Source of the DNA: Neolentinus lepideus HHB14362 ss-1
Taxonomy: Eukaryota; Basidiomycota; Agaricomycetes; Gloeophyllales; Gloeophyllaceae
Direction of reading: 5' to 3'
Length of the DNA stretch: 58,494 bases
Assembly: GCA_001632425.1 (NCBI GenBank)
Contig: KV425671.1
Coordinates: 1 to 58,494 of the forward strand
Of this stretch, positions 22,380-33,367 are shown in pieces. The notes beneath the pieces were generated by a model, which saw only the letters and a list, made by a program, of their open reading frames with translations, searched no databases and had not been told where the DNA came from. The first letter of the stretch is position 1; every line of letters begins with the position of its first letter. The position numbers and the translations under genes are program-made.

Positions 22380-24950
22380 CAATTAGCTGCTCAATAACAA
22401 TATTCAACGTCGACCCAATTTTTGTGTACGGTTCCTGCTACGACGCAGACTCCGTGACAATGACAAGGTCACATGCGAATATAAAGGGAAATATGCTTTC
22501 TAAATTAGGTATCTGCCACGCGCTCAGCTGGAGGTCACTTGACCACTGGGTCAGGACCTCATACCACCGCAGCGCCTGCCGTTCCCCGCAGTACGAGGGG
22601 ATGGCACTAGCCCGGGCACCGTTGTATCGGTATCGGGATCAGACGTTCTTGAAGCAAAATCCGATATAGCTCAGCGCTGACGAGCGCTTCGTGTTCTAAC
22701 GCCCCGAACTGCGTTTAGTATTCGTTCAGGCTCGTAATTGGCCTGTGGTCTCGAGTTGGTAACGGGAACGGTCGTGGGGAACACCTAATAGACCATACTA
22801 AGACTGAACGGACGAGAAGGCGTCGATTACTAGCGTTGGCAAGACCAAGACCTACTTACTAACTATCCAGCAATGCGACACTACGTAAGCATGATCAGAC
22901 GGCATTGACGAGTGACTGCCGTGCCCCGTCATATATCACGCAGTACGCGGGGATGGAACTATGACCAGACAGCACCTATGATACGGGCACCATTGTATTG
23001 GTATCGGGATCACCGCGAGGCCGTCGTTCTTTAACGCGAAGTCCGATACAGCTCAGCGCTAGACCTTCAAGCTTCGTGTACTGACGCCCACGAGCCGCGT
23101 TAGTATTCGCCCAAAGCGCTCGCAGTTGGCCACATGTGATATCGGCGACCTATGTATTGGTATCTGCTGCGAAGGGGGCACTCAGTCCTTATGTTTCAGA
23201 AGATTTGCTGTACTTACCGCACTTGAGACGATCCTACGACAGTTATCGAGTGTCGACCCAATTTTTGTGTATTGTACACCGTGACAACATTGACATGACG
23301 GACGGAAGGTCACACGCGGATCCAAATAAGGCATCTACGACGCGCTCAGCTGGAGGTCACTTGACCACTCCTCTTACCCATATCCTACCGCCGTTTCCCG
23401 TCATATACCCCGCAGTACGTGGGGATGGCACTAGCCTGGGCACCGTTGTATCGGTATCGGGATCACCACGAGGCAGACGTTCTTGAAACAAAATCCGATA
23501 TAGCTCAGCGCTAACTAGCGCTTCGTGTTCTGACGCCCACGAGCCGCGTTTAGTATTCTTTCAAGCCCGCAATTAGCCTGTGGTCTCTGGCACGGTTGTG
23601 GGGAGACCGCGCCCAGCACCTAATAGACCATAGCAAAACTGAACGGACTGAGAGAGGACGAGAAGGTGTCGATTACTGGCGTTGGCAAGACCAAGACCTA
23701 CTAGCTATCCAGCGACGCGACATTGTATGAGCATGAGACGGCCTTGACTACGATGACAGAACTGCCGTTTCCCGTCATATACGCCGCAGTGCGTGGGGAT
23801 GGCGTTAGTACTGTAACCAGATGGCAATTGGGATCCGGGCACCGATGTATCGGTATCGGGATCACCGCGATGCCGACATCCTTGAACGCGAAATCCGATA
23901 CAGCTCAGCGCTAGACCTTCAAGCGTCGTGTTCTGACGCCCACGAGCCGCGTTTATTATTCGTCCAAGCTCGCAGTTGGCCGCATGTGATATCGGTGACC
24001 TATGTATGGGTATCTGCTGCGAAGGGGCACTCAGTACTTATGTTTCAGAAGATTTGCTGTACCTACCGCACTTGAGACGATCCTAGGACAGTTATCGAGT
24101 GTTAACCCAATTTTTGTGTACGGTTCCTGCTACACAGGTCCAAGCAGCGCGGACTCTGTGACGGACGGAAGGTCACACGCGGATCCAGATAAGGTATCTA
24201 CGATGCGCTCAGCTGGAGGTCACTTGACCACTCCTCAGTACATGGGTGTGAGGACCTCATACCACCGCAGCTCCTGCTCTTTCCTGCCATATACCCCGCA
24301 GTACGTGAGGGTGGCACTAGCGTACCATGGGATCCTGGCACCGTTGTATCGGTTCGGGATCACCGCGAGGCCGACATTCTTGAACGCAAAATCCGATATA
24401 GCTCAGCGCTAGCGAACTGTCTTCTGATGCCCCTGCGCCGCGTTTAGTATTCATTCGAGCTCGTAATTGGCCTGTGGTCTCGATGACCTACGCTGCGATT
24501 GGCTGTTCGCAAGGAGGCATGAAGATTTGCTGTACCGATCCTAGGACGGTTATCGAGTGTTAAGACCGTGCACCGTTGTATCGATATCGGGATCACCGCG
24601 AGGCAGACGTTCTTGAATGCGAAGTCCGATATAGAGCGCTCAACGTTCAACGCTAGCGCTTCGTGTTCTGATCTATCCCACGATTAGTATTCGTCCAAGC
24701 TCGCAGTTGGCCTGTGGTTTCGAGTGCACTACTGGTGACCCATGTCTGAGACCCGAGCACCGTTGTATCGGTATCGGGATCACCGCGAGGCAGACATTCT
24801 TGAACGCGAAGTCCGATATAGTCCAGGGCTGCTTCATCTTCTTCTGATTCAGACAAAGCGACCCAAGCGCCACGTTTAGTATTCGTTCAAGCTCGCAATT
24901 GGCCTGTCGTCTCGGTGACCTATGTCTTGGTATCTGCTGCGATTGGCTAT
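22380..24950. repeat. Satellite with ~845-bp higher-order repeat
   Basis: CGACCCAATTTTTGTGTA recurs at about 22411, 23253 and 24103, defining a long period of about 845 bp present twice plus a rearranged partial third. Inside each period a ~160-bp sub-repeat occurs twice: GCACCGTTGTATCGGTATCG, GGATCACCGCGAGGCAGACG, TTCTTGAA, TCCGATATAGCTCAGCGCT, GCGTTTAGTATTCG. Its starts are near 22590, 22945, 23411, 23780, 24300, 24565 and 24757. Copies differ by point changes and small indels. Frames within are repeat shadows. Confidence 0.85.
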
Positions 24951-27900
24951 TCACAAGGGGGGCCCTGAGGACTTCGATACGATTTGCTGGACCGCAATTG
25001 AGACGATTCTAGGAGAGTTATCGAGTGTCAAGACGAACGACGCTCAGCGCTTAGCGCACGAATACAAATCGACTCACTACGTGCAGGCGCTTCACCTTGT
25101 TTTCACCTATCACACTATCAGCGAGGTCAAAAAGAGTAGATACAATTTATCAACGCCGAGTAACCCAGTCCACGCTTCTTACACGCCGCAAATCACCGCG
25201 TCCTTCCTATGATAGATGAGCCGAATTAGGAAGCGCATAGGGCCTGCGTTGGCCCAAGTCGCACGGATAGCGTCCAGCATAGAGATATAGGAACGAGCAC
25301 ACGAAAGTCCAAAGTACCAAATGTCGTTAGGAAAGCAATGACAAGATCAACTTGAAGTGTTTTGACAGAGGTCGGTATTAAAATTTGAAATGAGTTTTGG
25401 TGTAGTGAGGTCAAGGAGACTTTATTCTGGCCAGGATCAGTGATCGAGTGTATACTTCTGCAGAACAGAAGGTTTCACAGGAAAAGAACAAAGCTCTAAA
25501 TCACCATCCTTTCTGCGGGACACGATCGACGTGCTTATGGGGAGACATCCAAAGCCAAGCGCGCGTTCAACATCGGAGCGCGTGTGCTCGTTTGCCACCG
25601 AGCGTGCAAAGATCCGTGAAAGGATCGATTCGATTGAGAAGCTCACCGATATAGTCGTCTTCTAAACCTAGAGACATCACGATTCGCGAGCGTTTAGCGG
25701 AGACACGGCGAAGTTTCGGACCTCCTATGTAGACAGTGAGTGTGTCGAGTGTTACGGCAGACGGCCACGTGCACGACGGCTTCTACTTGGCGCGCAATCT
25801 TTCTAAAAACAGAGGCAGTCGCAAATAAGCTGAAGGTCCTAACAGGTCTGCAGATTAACAGAGTGGTTTGAAATAAATCACTGCCGCCCGAGGGCACTGC
25901 AAGATATTGGCCACAGCGCAGACGTCCGGATCTATTAAGTGCCTCAGCGCCCCGAGACATGAATCGGTGGTCCGCAAGCTCCGCGGACAAGCAGTGAACG
26001 AATGAGGCTCTCATCGAGGATATGTCAAGTGCAAGGATAGATGGTGAGGCGAAGAAATACAATTAAGGGCACATGACAGCGGACGAACCTATTTGATCTT
26101 AACATTAATCATCTCTGACAAACGGTCACCTAACAGAGTATGGTTGTTCTGTTGGAGGCGGAACAACGGTCAAAGGCTGCTCCCGAAGCGCTACCCCGCG
26201 ACGGTGGGTGCCAAGACTGAGGATAGAGTTTTTTGTGCAGTGTATGAACCATTTATCAACTCTTAATATGGCGAAGGACCTGGACTGCCCTGAAGTGGTG
26301 ATGCTCGCCTGGAGCGAAGTATTCATCAACCACTAAATGAGATCTCCGGTCACCAGACGCCAGTCTTGAGTTAAATGCTGATATGAGACGCCCAGCCTAT
26401 GTCGAAAAGCGCCGCATTGCCACCCTGAAGAAAAGCAGCGAACCTACGTGACCATCCCCGACACATAAAGACAAATGGTCGGTCATAAGGTCAGTGTTTG
26501 AGTGACGCGATCATGTGTCGAGGTCTAACTCAGGGTGGCCCTTAGGTCGCAGCTGTTGGGGAGATGCGTCTAGTTTCTAGATAACTTGGGCGTTCACGAC
26601 TACTAACCGTCCTACGTGCGCCTACAAGCGCAGCCCATATTCAAGAAGCTTAGGCCGGTTGGAAGATAACACCTACCGTACCGCTATTACCAATGATCAG
26701 GATAAGGCCAATTAATCATAGCCTCACGTACCATCTACATGCCGTGGTCAACCTGAAGTCAGCAGAAAAACCGGAGCTTCCAGGCAACCGAATGGCAAGG
26801 CCGTGAGTGCTCGACATGAGCACTTCACGCCTAGTTGGCACGATAACGGCAGAGACGGTTCAGCACCAGAGAGATAGCAGCGACCTGCTACAAGGCGCAC
26901 TGCGGAAAGACCTTCAGACAGCATTCGAGGAACTCCTGTCCAAGCACCGATGAGAAGCCCGCAGCCCGATGGGGCGTGTCGTTCACTCATTCCGCATCGG
27001 CAGAAACCACTGACTCATCGGCCATATCATGTTCCAGAAATAAAAATCTGTCAAAGACAATGCCTGCCGAAAGAGCGGTCATCAAGCAAAATTCTACCAG
27101 AATCTTTCGAGAAGCAGTCGACAAGTTCTGTATTCTGTGCCAGTTGTCGGTGCATCCAACGGCAATCCTCCAATGAATGGTCCTATAGGGATTGCGAGGT
27201 CGGTACAGTAGTGAGTCATGATTGCCATTGTTCGGTTTGCAGAGTCACAGCCTACTGCGCGGGCATATGTCCGAACAGATATTGAAGGTGGATAGATCCG
27301 GCGGATTGACAGAGTTTGGTCTTGTTCTCTCTTGGGGAATACCACAACCATCCAGTCTCTCCAGCGACACCATGGCTTTGCACCCGTACACTCTTGGACT
27401 TCACAGGCTGGAAATTTTGTACAGTAGGAGAGCAACTGTCAACGGATTGAGTCGTCGAGCATGCTGAACCGTCCCGCGCACCAGATTTTCGTCGACCCAT
27501 AGATGGTCCACTTTCCTCCCATCGCTGCCGTCGCCAAGCAGACAAGAGGACCGCAGTATCTGGTTTGAGATGCAGCCGGTTAGTCCCTGGATCACCTTCA
27601 TCAGACGAATAGAAAGCCCACTCTGTATACTGCATAGTTAAATGCATCAGATATACCCCTAACACTCGTGGGTGCCGAGGATTCAACAAGCAAATCCCTG
27701 GATTTGGTACGTCAACACACACGTTCGACCGAGTAATCCAAGTTTACACAACTCCCATACATCCGGAGGCAAGTTTTCAGCTGTGGCAGAGCTACGCACC
27801 CACGCGCTGTCTGCGCTATCCCTGAGTGTAAGACGTGGTTTTACATATATTACAATTTGCATGAATCTGATCCGCCTTCTTCAAGTAAAATGAGCGAGAT

Positions 27901-28205
27901 AGGACGTTAACGCCGTAATTGCGACCTTGCGCTTGAACCGTCTCCTCCATCCTGCCAATATGTTCAGTCTCAGCCATTTGGATACAATCGACCTGGTCCT
28001 TGCTTTACCTGGAAACAAACCTTTGCCCTGGAATCAGTCAATACATCGCGCCTAGTGGTCTTCAAATTTCGCCAAGAACGAATGATTGAGGTACTGTCGG
28101 AGTCAATTCAAATTTCTGACACGCGACCGGACGGAGGGAGAGATGATGAAATTTCGAAGCGACGGAATTAGTACCGCAACAGCCAATATCCTTCCGAGAC
28201 CAATC
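24951..28205. other. Gene-poor stretch; no gene that can be named
   Basis: The plus frame 24922-25212 starts inside the satellite and carries a peptide (TAIETILGELSSV) that also appears, diverged, in the satellite units (TALETILGQLSSV). The satellite may therefore have captured part of a once-coding exon from here. A Cys-rich peptide near 27110-27285 is listed separately. The remaining frames have no recognisable features. Confidence 0.35.
27100..27290 (+). pseudogene. Possible MYND-type zinc-finger remnant
   Basis: The plus frame reads CASCRCIQ and then, about 25 residues on, CHCSVCRVTAYCAGICPNRY. The spacing C-x2-C-x5-YC-x3-C resembles the second half of a MYND finger. The usual trailing H-x3-C is absent because the frame stops, and no flanking conserved exon was found. 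It is best read as a remnant, or as coincidence. Confidence 0.25.
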
Positions 28206-28540
28206 AACGACGTTGGAAACGGAAGATTTCAAACTCGGCCTTAATTGAACTCGCAGCATGGCGCACATACCCGCAAGCTCCATACGCTTTTGCTGAGTCC
28301 TTTTTATCACGCACATAATCGCACGAGATGCCGCATCCTGGATATAGTCTAATGGTTGTGTATTAAGAACTACGTTGGAGACGGAAGATTTCAGGCCACT
28401 TCAACTCGGCCTTAATTGAACTCGCAGCGTGGCGCACATACCCACAAGCTCCATATTTCTTCGCTGAGCCCTCTCATCAAACACATAACCGCAGGAGATG
28501 CCGCACCCTGTATATAGTCTAATGGTCGTGTATCAAAATA
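28206..28540. repeat. 162-bp tandem duplication, two copies
   Basis: ACGTTGGAAACGGAAGATTTC (28209) and ACGTTGGAGACGGAAGATTTC (28371) begin two units. Both continue with CTCGGCCTTAATTGAACTCG, GGCGCACATACCC, GAGATGCCGCA and TATAGTCTAATGGT. They differ at scattered positions and by a small insertion (AGGCCACTT) in the second. The array lies about 240 bp past the 3' end of glucanase A. Confidence 0.85.
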
Positions 28541-28780
28541 CAATAAATGTGAAACAAGAGTCCGACCAGTCCCGCGACAATTAGCACTAATGAGACCGAA
28601 AGCTAGAGATTCAGTGATAACCCATCCAGATCCTTCTCACAATCTGCACATAGATCCGTCCAGAGATGCCGCCAACTGTCCCAAGAAACGTACCGAATGA
28701 TGTCGGACAGCGAAAGGAGCGGACCCGCCCCAACCTGCGCGACGAGAGCGTCCAGCCTACGCCAAGCCAGTCAGGCTTCT

Positions 28781-31486
28781 CTATCGCCTGGGAGCGGGCG
28801 TAACGACAGCCTCAGCCGCCGCACCACCTGTACAAACAGCAGTCGGCATCGGCGCGTTCGCAGCACTCCACGGATCCAGATACGAGCATCCCTCAATAGC
28901 CGTCGGCGCCGCCCCCCCGTCCGCTGTATCATACCACCCATCCCCCTCCGACACCGTAATCTTATTCGAAAACGTTGGCATCGCCAGCGTCACCACCGAC
29001 CCCGTGCTCGTGTACACCGGCAGCAGCGACACCCCCGCGGGGTCAGGAATCCCGGAGAGCGCGGGTGGCGGGTATTGTGAGAACGATGCCAGCGCCGTCG
29101 CAGCGATCGTCCCGGCACCTGCACCGCCCGTTTGCCACGACTGGAAGCTTCCGTTGAAGACGGGCCCGCTGACGGACAGAGATGCGCAAGTGCCCAAAGC
29201 CTCGCGCGGATCGGTGGGTATCCACCCGTTCTCGAGCCCCAACTGGTACGACCAGAGAGGAGCCTGGACAATTCCAGCTGTAGAGTTGTCAATCTGGGTT
29301 CACTTCGCGTTTAGCCGATCCAACCGCCTCATCAAAACGGGGTGTGTGCGCACCTTCCACGTCCAGAAGAACCAATCCTGCAGCGCATCCATCGTCGCCA
29401 TCGCAAACATCCTCAGCCCATCCTTCATCGTCTGGTTCCACTGCGTCGAATCCTGAAAGACACCACAATCCCCATCATACCTCACCACCGTGCCCACACC
29501 CTCCACAAACAGCCCGCACTCATTATACCCCACACTCCACTCCCCCGCGACCGTCACCCCAAACGCCGCGAGGCTCTGGTTCATTCCGGGGCCCCAGGCG
29601 CTGCACGCCTGCCTCGGCCACACGCCGCCCACGCTCGGCTCAGTAGTGGCGATGGGCGCGTTGTTCGGCTGCCCGTCGAACGCGAAGTAGGGGTGCGTGT
29701 CGAGGACGATGCGGTCGGACCCGGGGAGGAAGTCCGCCCACGCCGCGTCAGCGATGAACCCGTCGTGGATAGCGATGTACGGGCCGTTCCCAGCGCCGTA
29801 GCCACCTATATTCCGAATCACGTCGTGCGCCTGCAAATAGCTGCAGGAACACGCGGGTCAGTCAATCCAGCCCAGGATGATCGGAGGTAACTGAAACGCG
29901 ACGGCGTGTACTCACAATCTCGTCAACGCGTCCTGCCCGATCGTCGTCAACAACGGCTCGTTGACGATCCCGAACATCGGCACGAGGTTCTTGTACTGCG
30001 GTTGTGAAATGAATTCCGCGATAATCCTAATATAGTCCAACGTGCGCTGCGCGTTCGCGACGCCCATGACGCCGTACAAGAAGTTCACCTCGCCCAGCCG
30101 CCCGGAATGGTTGTACCCTGCACGGAACACGGAAACGAGTAAGCCATAAGCCACACGCAACACAATCCAAATTCTATTTTCAATGGACGCACCGTTCTGC
30201 GACCCAGGAACAGTATGCAAATCGAGGTTGACTCTCAGCCCATACTTGCGCGCCCACTCAAACATGCGCAAAATATACCTGCCAAAATGTCATTCACTCC
30301 CTCGCGACGATGACAATATACGCTCAAACACTCACTTCCACGCAACGCCCTCGAGGAACGGCTCGCCCTCCCACGTCTCAATCGCCCAGTACGGAATCGG
30401 CACGCGCACCCAATTCAAGCCCGCGCCCGCGATCTGCGCAAAATCCTCCTCCGTCTACCCCGCCAACCCACCATCAGCACCTTTCTCCCTCTCCCAGCCA
30501 AGCAAAGTCATGGATGCACTCACGATGAACGTATCATAGTGCGCCTCAATCTGCCCAATCCCGCCCCCCTCACTCGTGTCGTTCCGCATTAGCTCGCTCA
30601 GCGTCCACTCATCCACCGCGCCCGTGTACTTCTGGTACAGCGCCGGCGTGATGAACGGCTCCAGTACGAACCACCCGCCCAGATTGACCCCGTAAATTTT
30701 GTCCTCGCCCCATGTCCAGGTAGTGTTCACGGGCGGCGTCCACGAATTGGGGTACGCGTTGTCGTTGAAGGGGTCGGCGGGGTCGTACACCCCTGGTCAG
30801 CGGAATAGGTCAGAGAAAAGAGAAGAGAAAGGGGAGGGAAGGAGGAGAGGAGAGGAGAGAGAGGACTTACAGATGCCGCCATAGGGGTTGCGGTACGTGA
30901 AGCTGCCATTCGCGGTGACAACCGTGCTCCCGTCCCCGCCCGTCGTAGCGCCATTCGAAGGTACCGGCTCACCGTCCCCTCCCCCTCCCCCGCCTCCAGA
31001 CCCACCACTACTACCACCACCACCACTGCTCTTCTTATCCGCCACCAACACAACAGGCAACACAATCACCAGCACGATCGCCACGATAGCAAACGCCACG
31101 AGCGGGACGAGCCACCACAGCCGCCGGCGCCACACAGCCCTCCTACTTACAGGTACAGAACCCACTTCTTTTTCTTTTGCAGCGCCAGGATCGAGCGCGG
31201 TGTTCGAGGCTGCGGCGGATCCATCGCCGAACCCCTTCTCGTCGGCCAGCAGCGCGCCACTCTCTGCGGGCGTCCCGGCGGGGTGGAAGGAGTTTCTGGG
31301 GGTGCCTATGGAGGGCTGGATGGAGGGCGCGCTGGCGTTGGGCTCGGATGACATTAAGGGTGCTTGGGGAGGCGGGGGCGTGGACTCGTCCTCGGACGGT
31401 ATGCTGGCCGAGGGCTCCTTGGGAACTGCTTCTCCTGCTGGAGTGGTCGGTGCAGCGGCGGCATCTGAGGCTGGGTGGTCGGACAT
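28781..31486 (-). CDS. GH5 exo-beta-1,3-glucanase, type II membrane protein (A)
   Basis: The enzyme releases glucose from beta-1,3-glucan during wall remodelling. Seven exons (30871-31486, 30524-30792, 30336-30454, 30193-30278, 29916-30117, 29354-29840, 28781-29293) give 2,292 nt, 763 residues, all phases closing. Residues 1-120 are a cytosolic Ser/Pro-rich tail. Residues ~124-149 form a membrane span preceded by RRAVWRRRLWW. A Gly/Ser linker follows, then the GH5 barrel beginning GVNLGGWFVLEPFITP. The catalytic acid/base lies in FGIVNEPLL and the nucleophile in VAGEWSVGYN. Family motifs NLDLHTVPGSQNG, LDTHPYFAF and WFFWTWK are present. This architecture matches basidiomycete membrane-bound exo-1,3-glucanases related to yeast Exg1. 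It is a diverged paralogue of the gene at 52.3 kb. Confidence 0.93.
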
Positions 31487-33367
31487 GACGGCTCACGGGA
31501 GGGGTGGAGAGTGGTCAAGCTGGTAGAAAAGAGGAAGAAATTAGGCAACAGCGACAGTCAAAGAATGAAGAGAGAAGAACTCTAGGGATAGCGAGAGGCG
31601 GTAGCACGAACTCCAGCTGTGCTGTACTTAATGAAAGGAAACGGGGTGTAGACCACGTTTTAACTTTGCACCGTCGTAGCCAAGGTTCGCACGAACGGGC
31701 GTGTACCGCCAATATCGATGAGAACGTAGAGGATAACTGAGAGGTCGCCAGGACGCACAGCGGGCTGTAACCCGTGATGAACTCTGAGATGCATGTGCTA
31801 CAGCCTGCTTAGCGAGAGCGCGATCATCCCCATGTGCATCGCAGTCTCTGCACATCCACCGACCCAGCAAACAGTCTCAACAGCCAGACGGAAGCTCAGT
31901 CGCCAGAAAGACGTTGAACGAAGCCGCCGCTGCGAATCCTTCAACCTCCGTCGTCCGAAAGGGCGCAAAAGTCGAGCACGCTGCCGTCCTGCTCGAGACC
32001 GTCTTCGCCATCTTCATCACCGCCGCACCACGCGAGATGATGAAAGTTTGAAACCAAACTCGGGCTCACCTGAATCCTCTTCAGAGTAACTAGCCCTTCC
32101 GCGACACGTCGAGGTGAAACACAGCGCGGAACCTGCTATCGAGCGCGCCATTTTATGCTGGGAATGTGCACGAATAAATGCATGACGCTTCGTCCAGGGC
32201 GAGGTTCTGCCGCCGCTTGCATGATAAGGAAGACCCCAGACACTCTTTCCCTCATATGAGTGAGCGCTTTCAGCCTGGCATGTTCCATGTTTTCATCCAA
32301 CTCTCTCAGACATACCATCTTCTTGAACAGCATAGCAAGTACCCAGCGTGGTTGAGCTGCCTTGTGGTTGCAATCATGTCGTCGTACATGGCAAATAGAA
32401 TACAAATCACTCACCTGCGTCGACCTTAGCATCCACAAAGCCCGTCAGAGACTCCTCACTTGCTTCCTCCAGCTTCTCTCTGTCCCAGATGAGGTAGTCT
32501 TGATAGCAGAGATGCAGAAAAGCCAGTTTCTGCTGATACCGCCAATGGTAGTCCCAGTGCTGAACTTGACTAACAGTGGTCCTCGTTCGTTTTTCCACGG
32601 AGTTATTCCAGACGCCAACAGTCGATATTCCTGACTGTGCAAAGCATGCCTGGGAGAGAGCATCAAGTCGAGAGAGGAGAGAACGGCAAAAAACGAGACG
32701 CGTCGTGTCCACGTGACATAACCGTGACCACAAGAAAAAGAGAAAAAGAGAAACAAGAAACGTCTCCCCATTAGTACGTCCTCATATGCATCGCGTTCCA
32801 GGATCATCTTGTCTCCTTTCAAAATCTCACCCCGCCCTTAGATCATAGATGAGCCACAATCACAAATAGGACTGGACATAAACGAAACAAGGTCCCTGGA
32901 GTCCCCCAGCAGCTGCCATCAGTTCTATTTCAAAGCCACCATAGCCCAATTTTAGCCCTCTTCTATGATGTGCGTATGAGTATGGACAAATTAAAGCAGT
33001 AAATAGATATGAAAGCTTTCGGTTTTCGAGGGGGCGCAACAGCACGTATGAAACTGCACCACGCCATCCTTAAAGGTGTCGCTGCCAGGTGTAGTGGCAC
33101 CTCTTTCGAGAACCTGAAATGTCACAAGGATCTAACCGCGTGTTGGCACATCTATATCAGAACCGGTCTGCAGAATGGACGTCATCCCCTCAGCATAGGA
33201 CAAAAGTGCCATCGTATAATTAGTGACACCTAGACAGAAATCCAAATCCAAACATATCGGTCACGCTATTGATATTAATACTCCCTTCGCTTTTTAAATA
33301 TCCGTCCCTTGCCTTCACTATGAACCGGAATCCAATCAACATAGATCTACGTGTATAATGAATCCAC
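31487..33367. other. Intergenic region between glucanase A and UTP20
   Basis: It contains the glucanase 5' flank and two weak coding candidates. One is the minus-strand region 32136-32733, listed separately. The other is a plus-strand frame ending at about 32051 with VEHAAVLLETVFAIF near its end, for which no start or domain could be found. No RNA gene is seen. Confidence 0.35.
32136..32733 (-). CDS. Hypothetical exons, unknown product
   Basis: Two minus frames (32407-32733 and 32136-32438) are separated by a segment with a good donor (GTGAGTG) and a plausible acceptor (ACCACAAG). Peptides such as WDREKLEEASEESLTGFVD and MVCLRELDENMEHARLKAL look protein-like. The phases do not join cleanly with the best-looking sites, so the model is uncertain. 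No domain is recognised. Confidence 0.25.

Noticed and set aside
22380..24950. tRNA genes suggested by TAGCTCAGC words
   Set aside because: No cloverleaf with matching acceptor and T stems could be drawn around any copy; kept only as a low-interest SINE hint.
29342..29890. Long plus-strand frames across glucanase A (and 53379-54059 minus across glucanase B)
   Set aside because: They are antisense shadows of GC-rich GH5 exons, and no domain appears in them.
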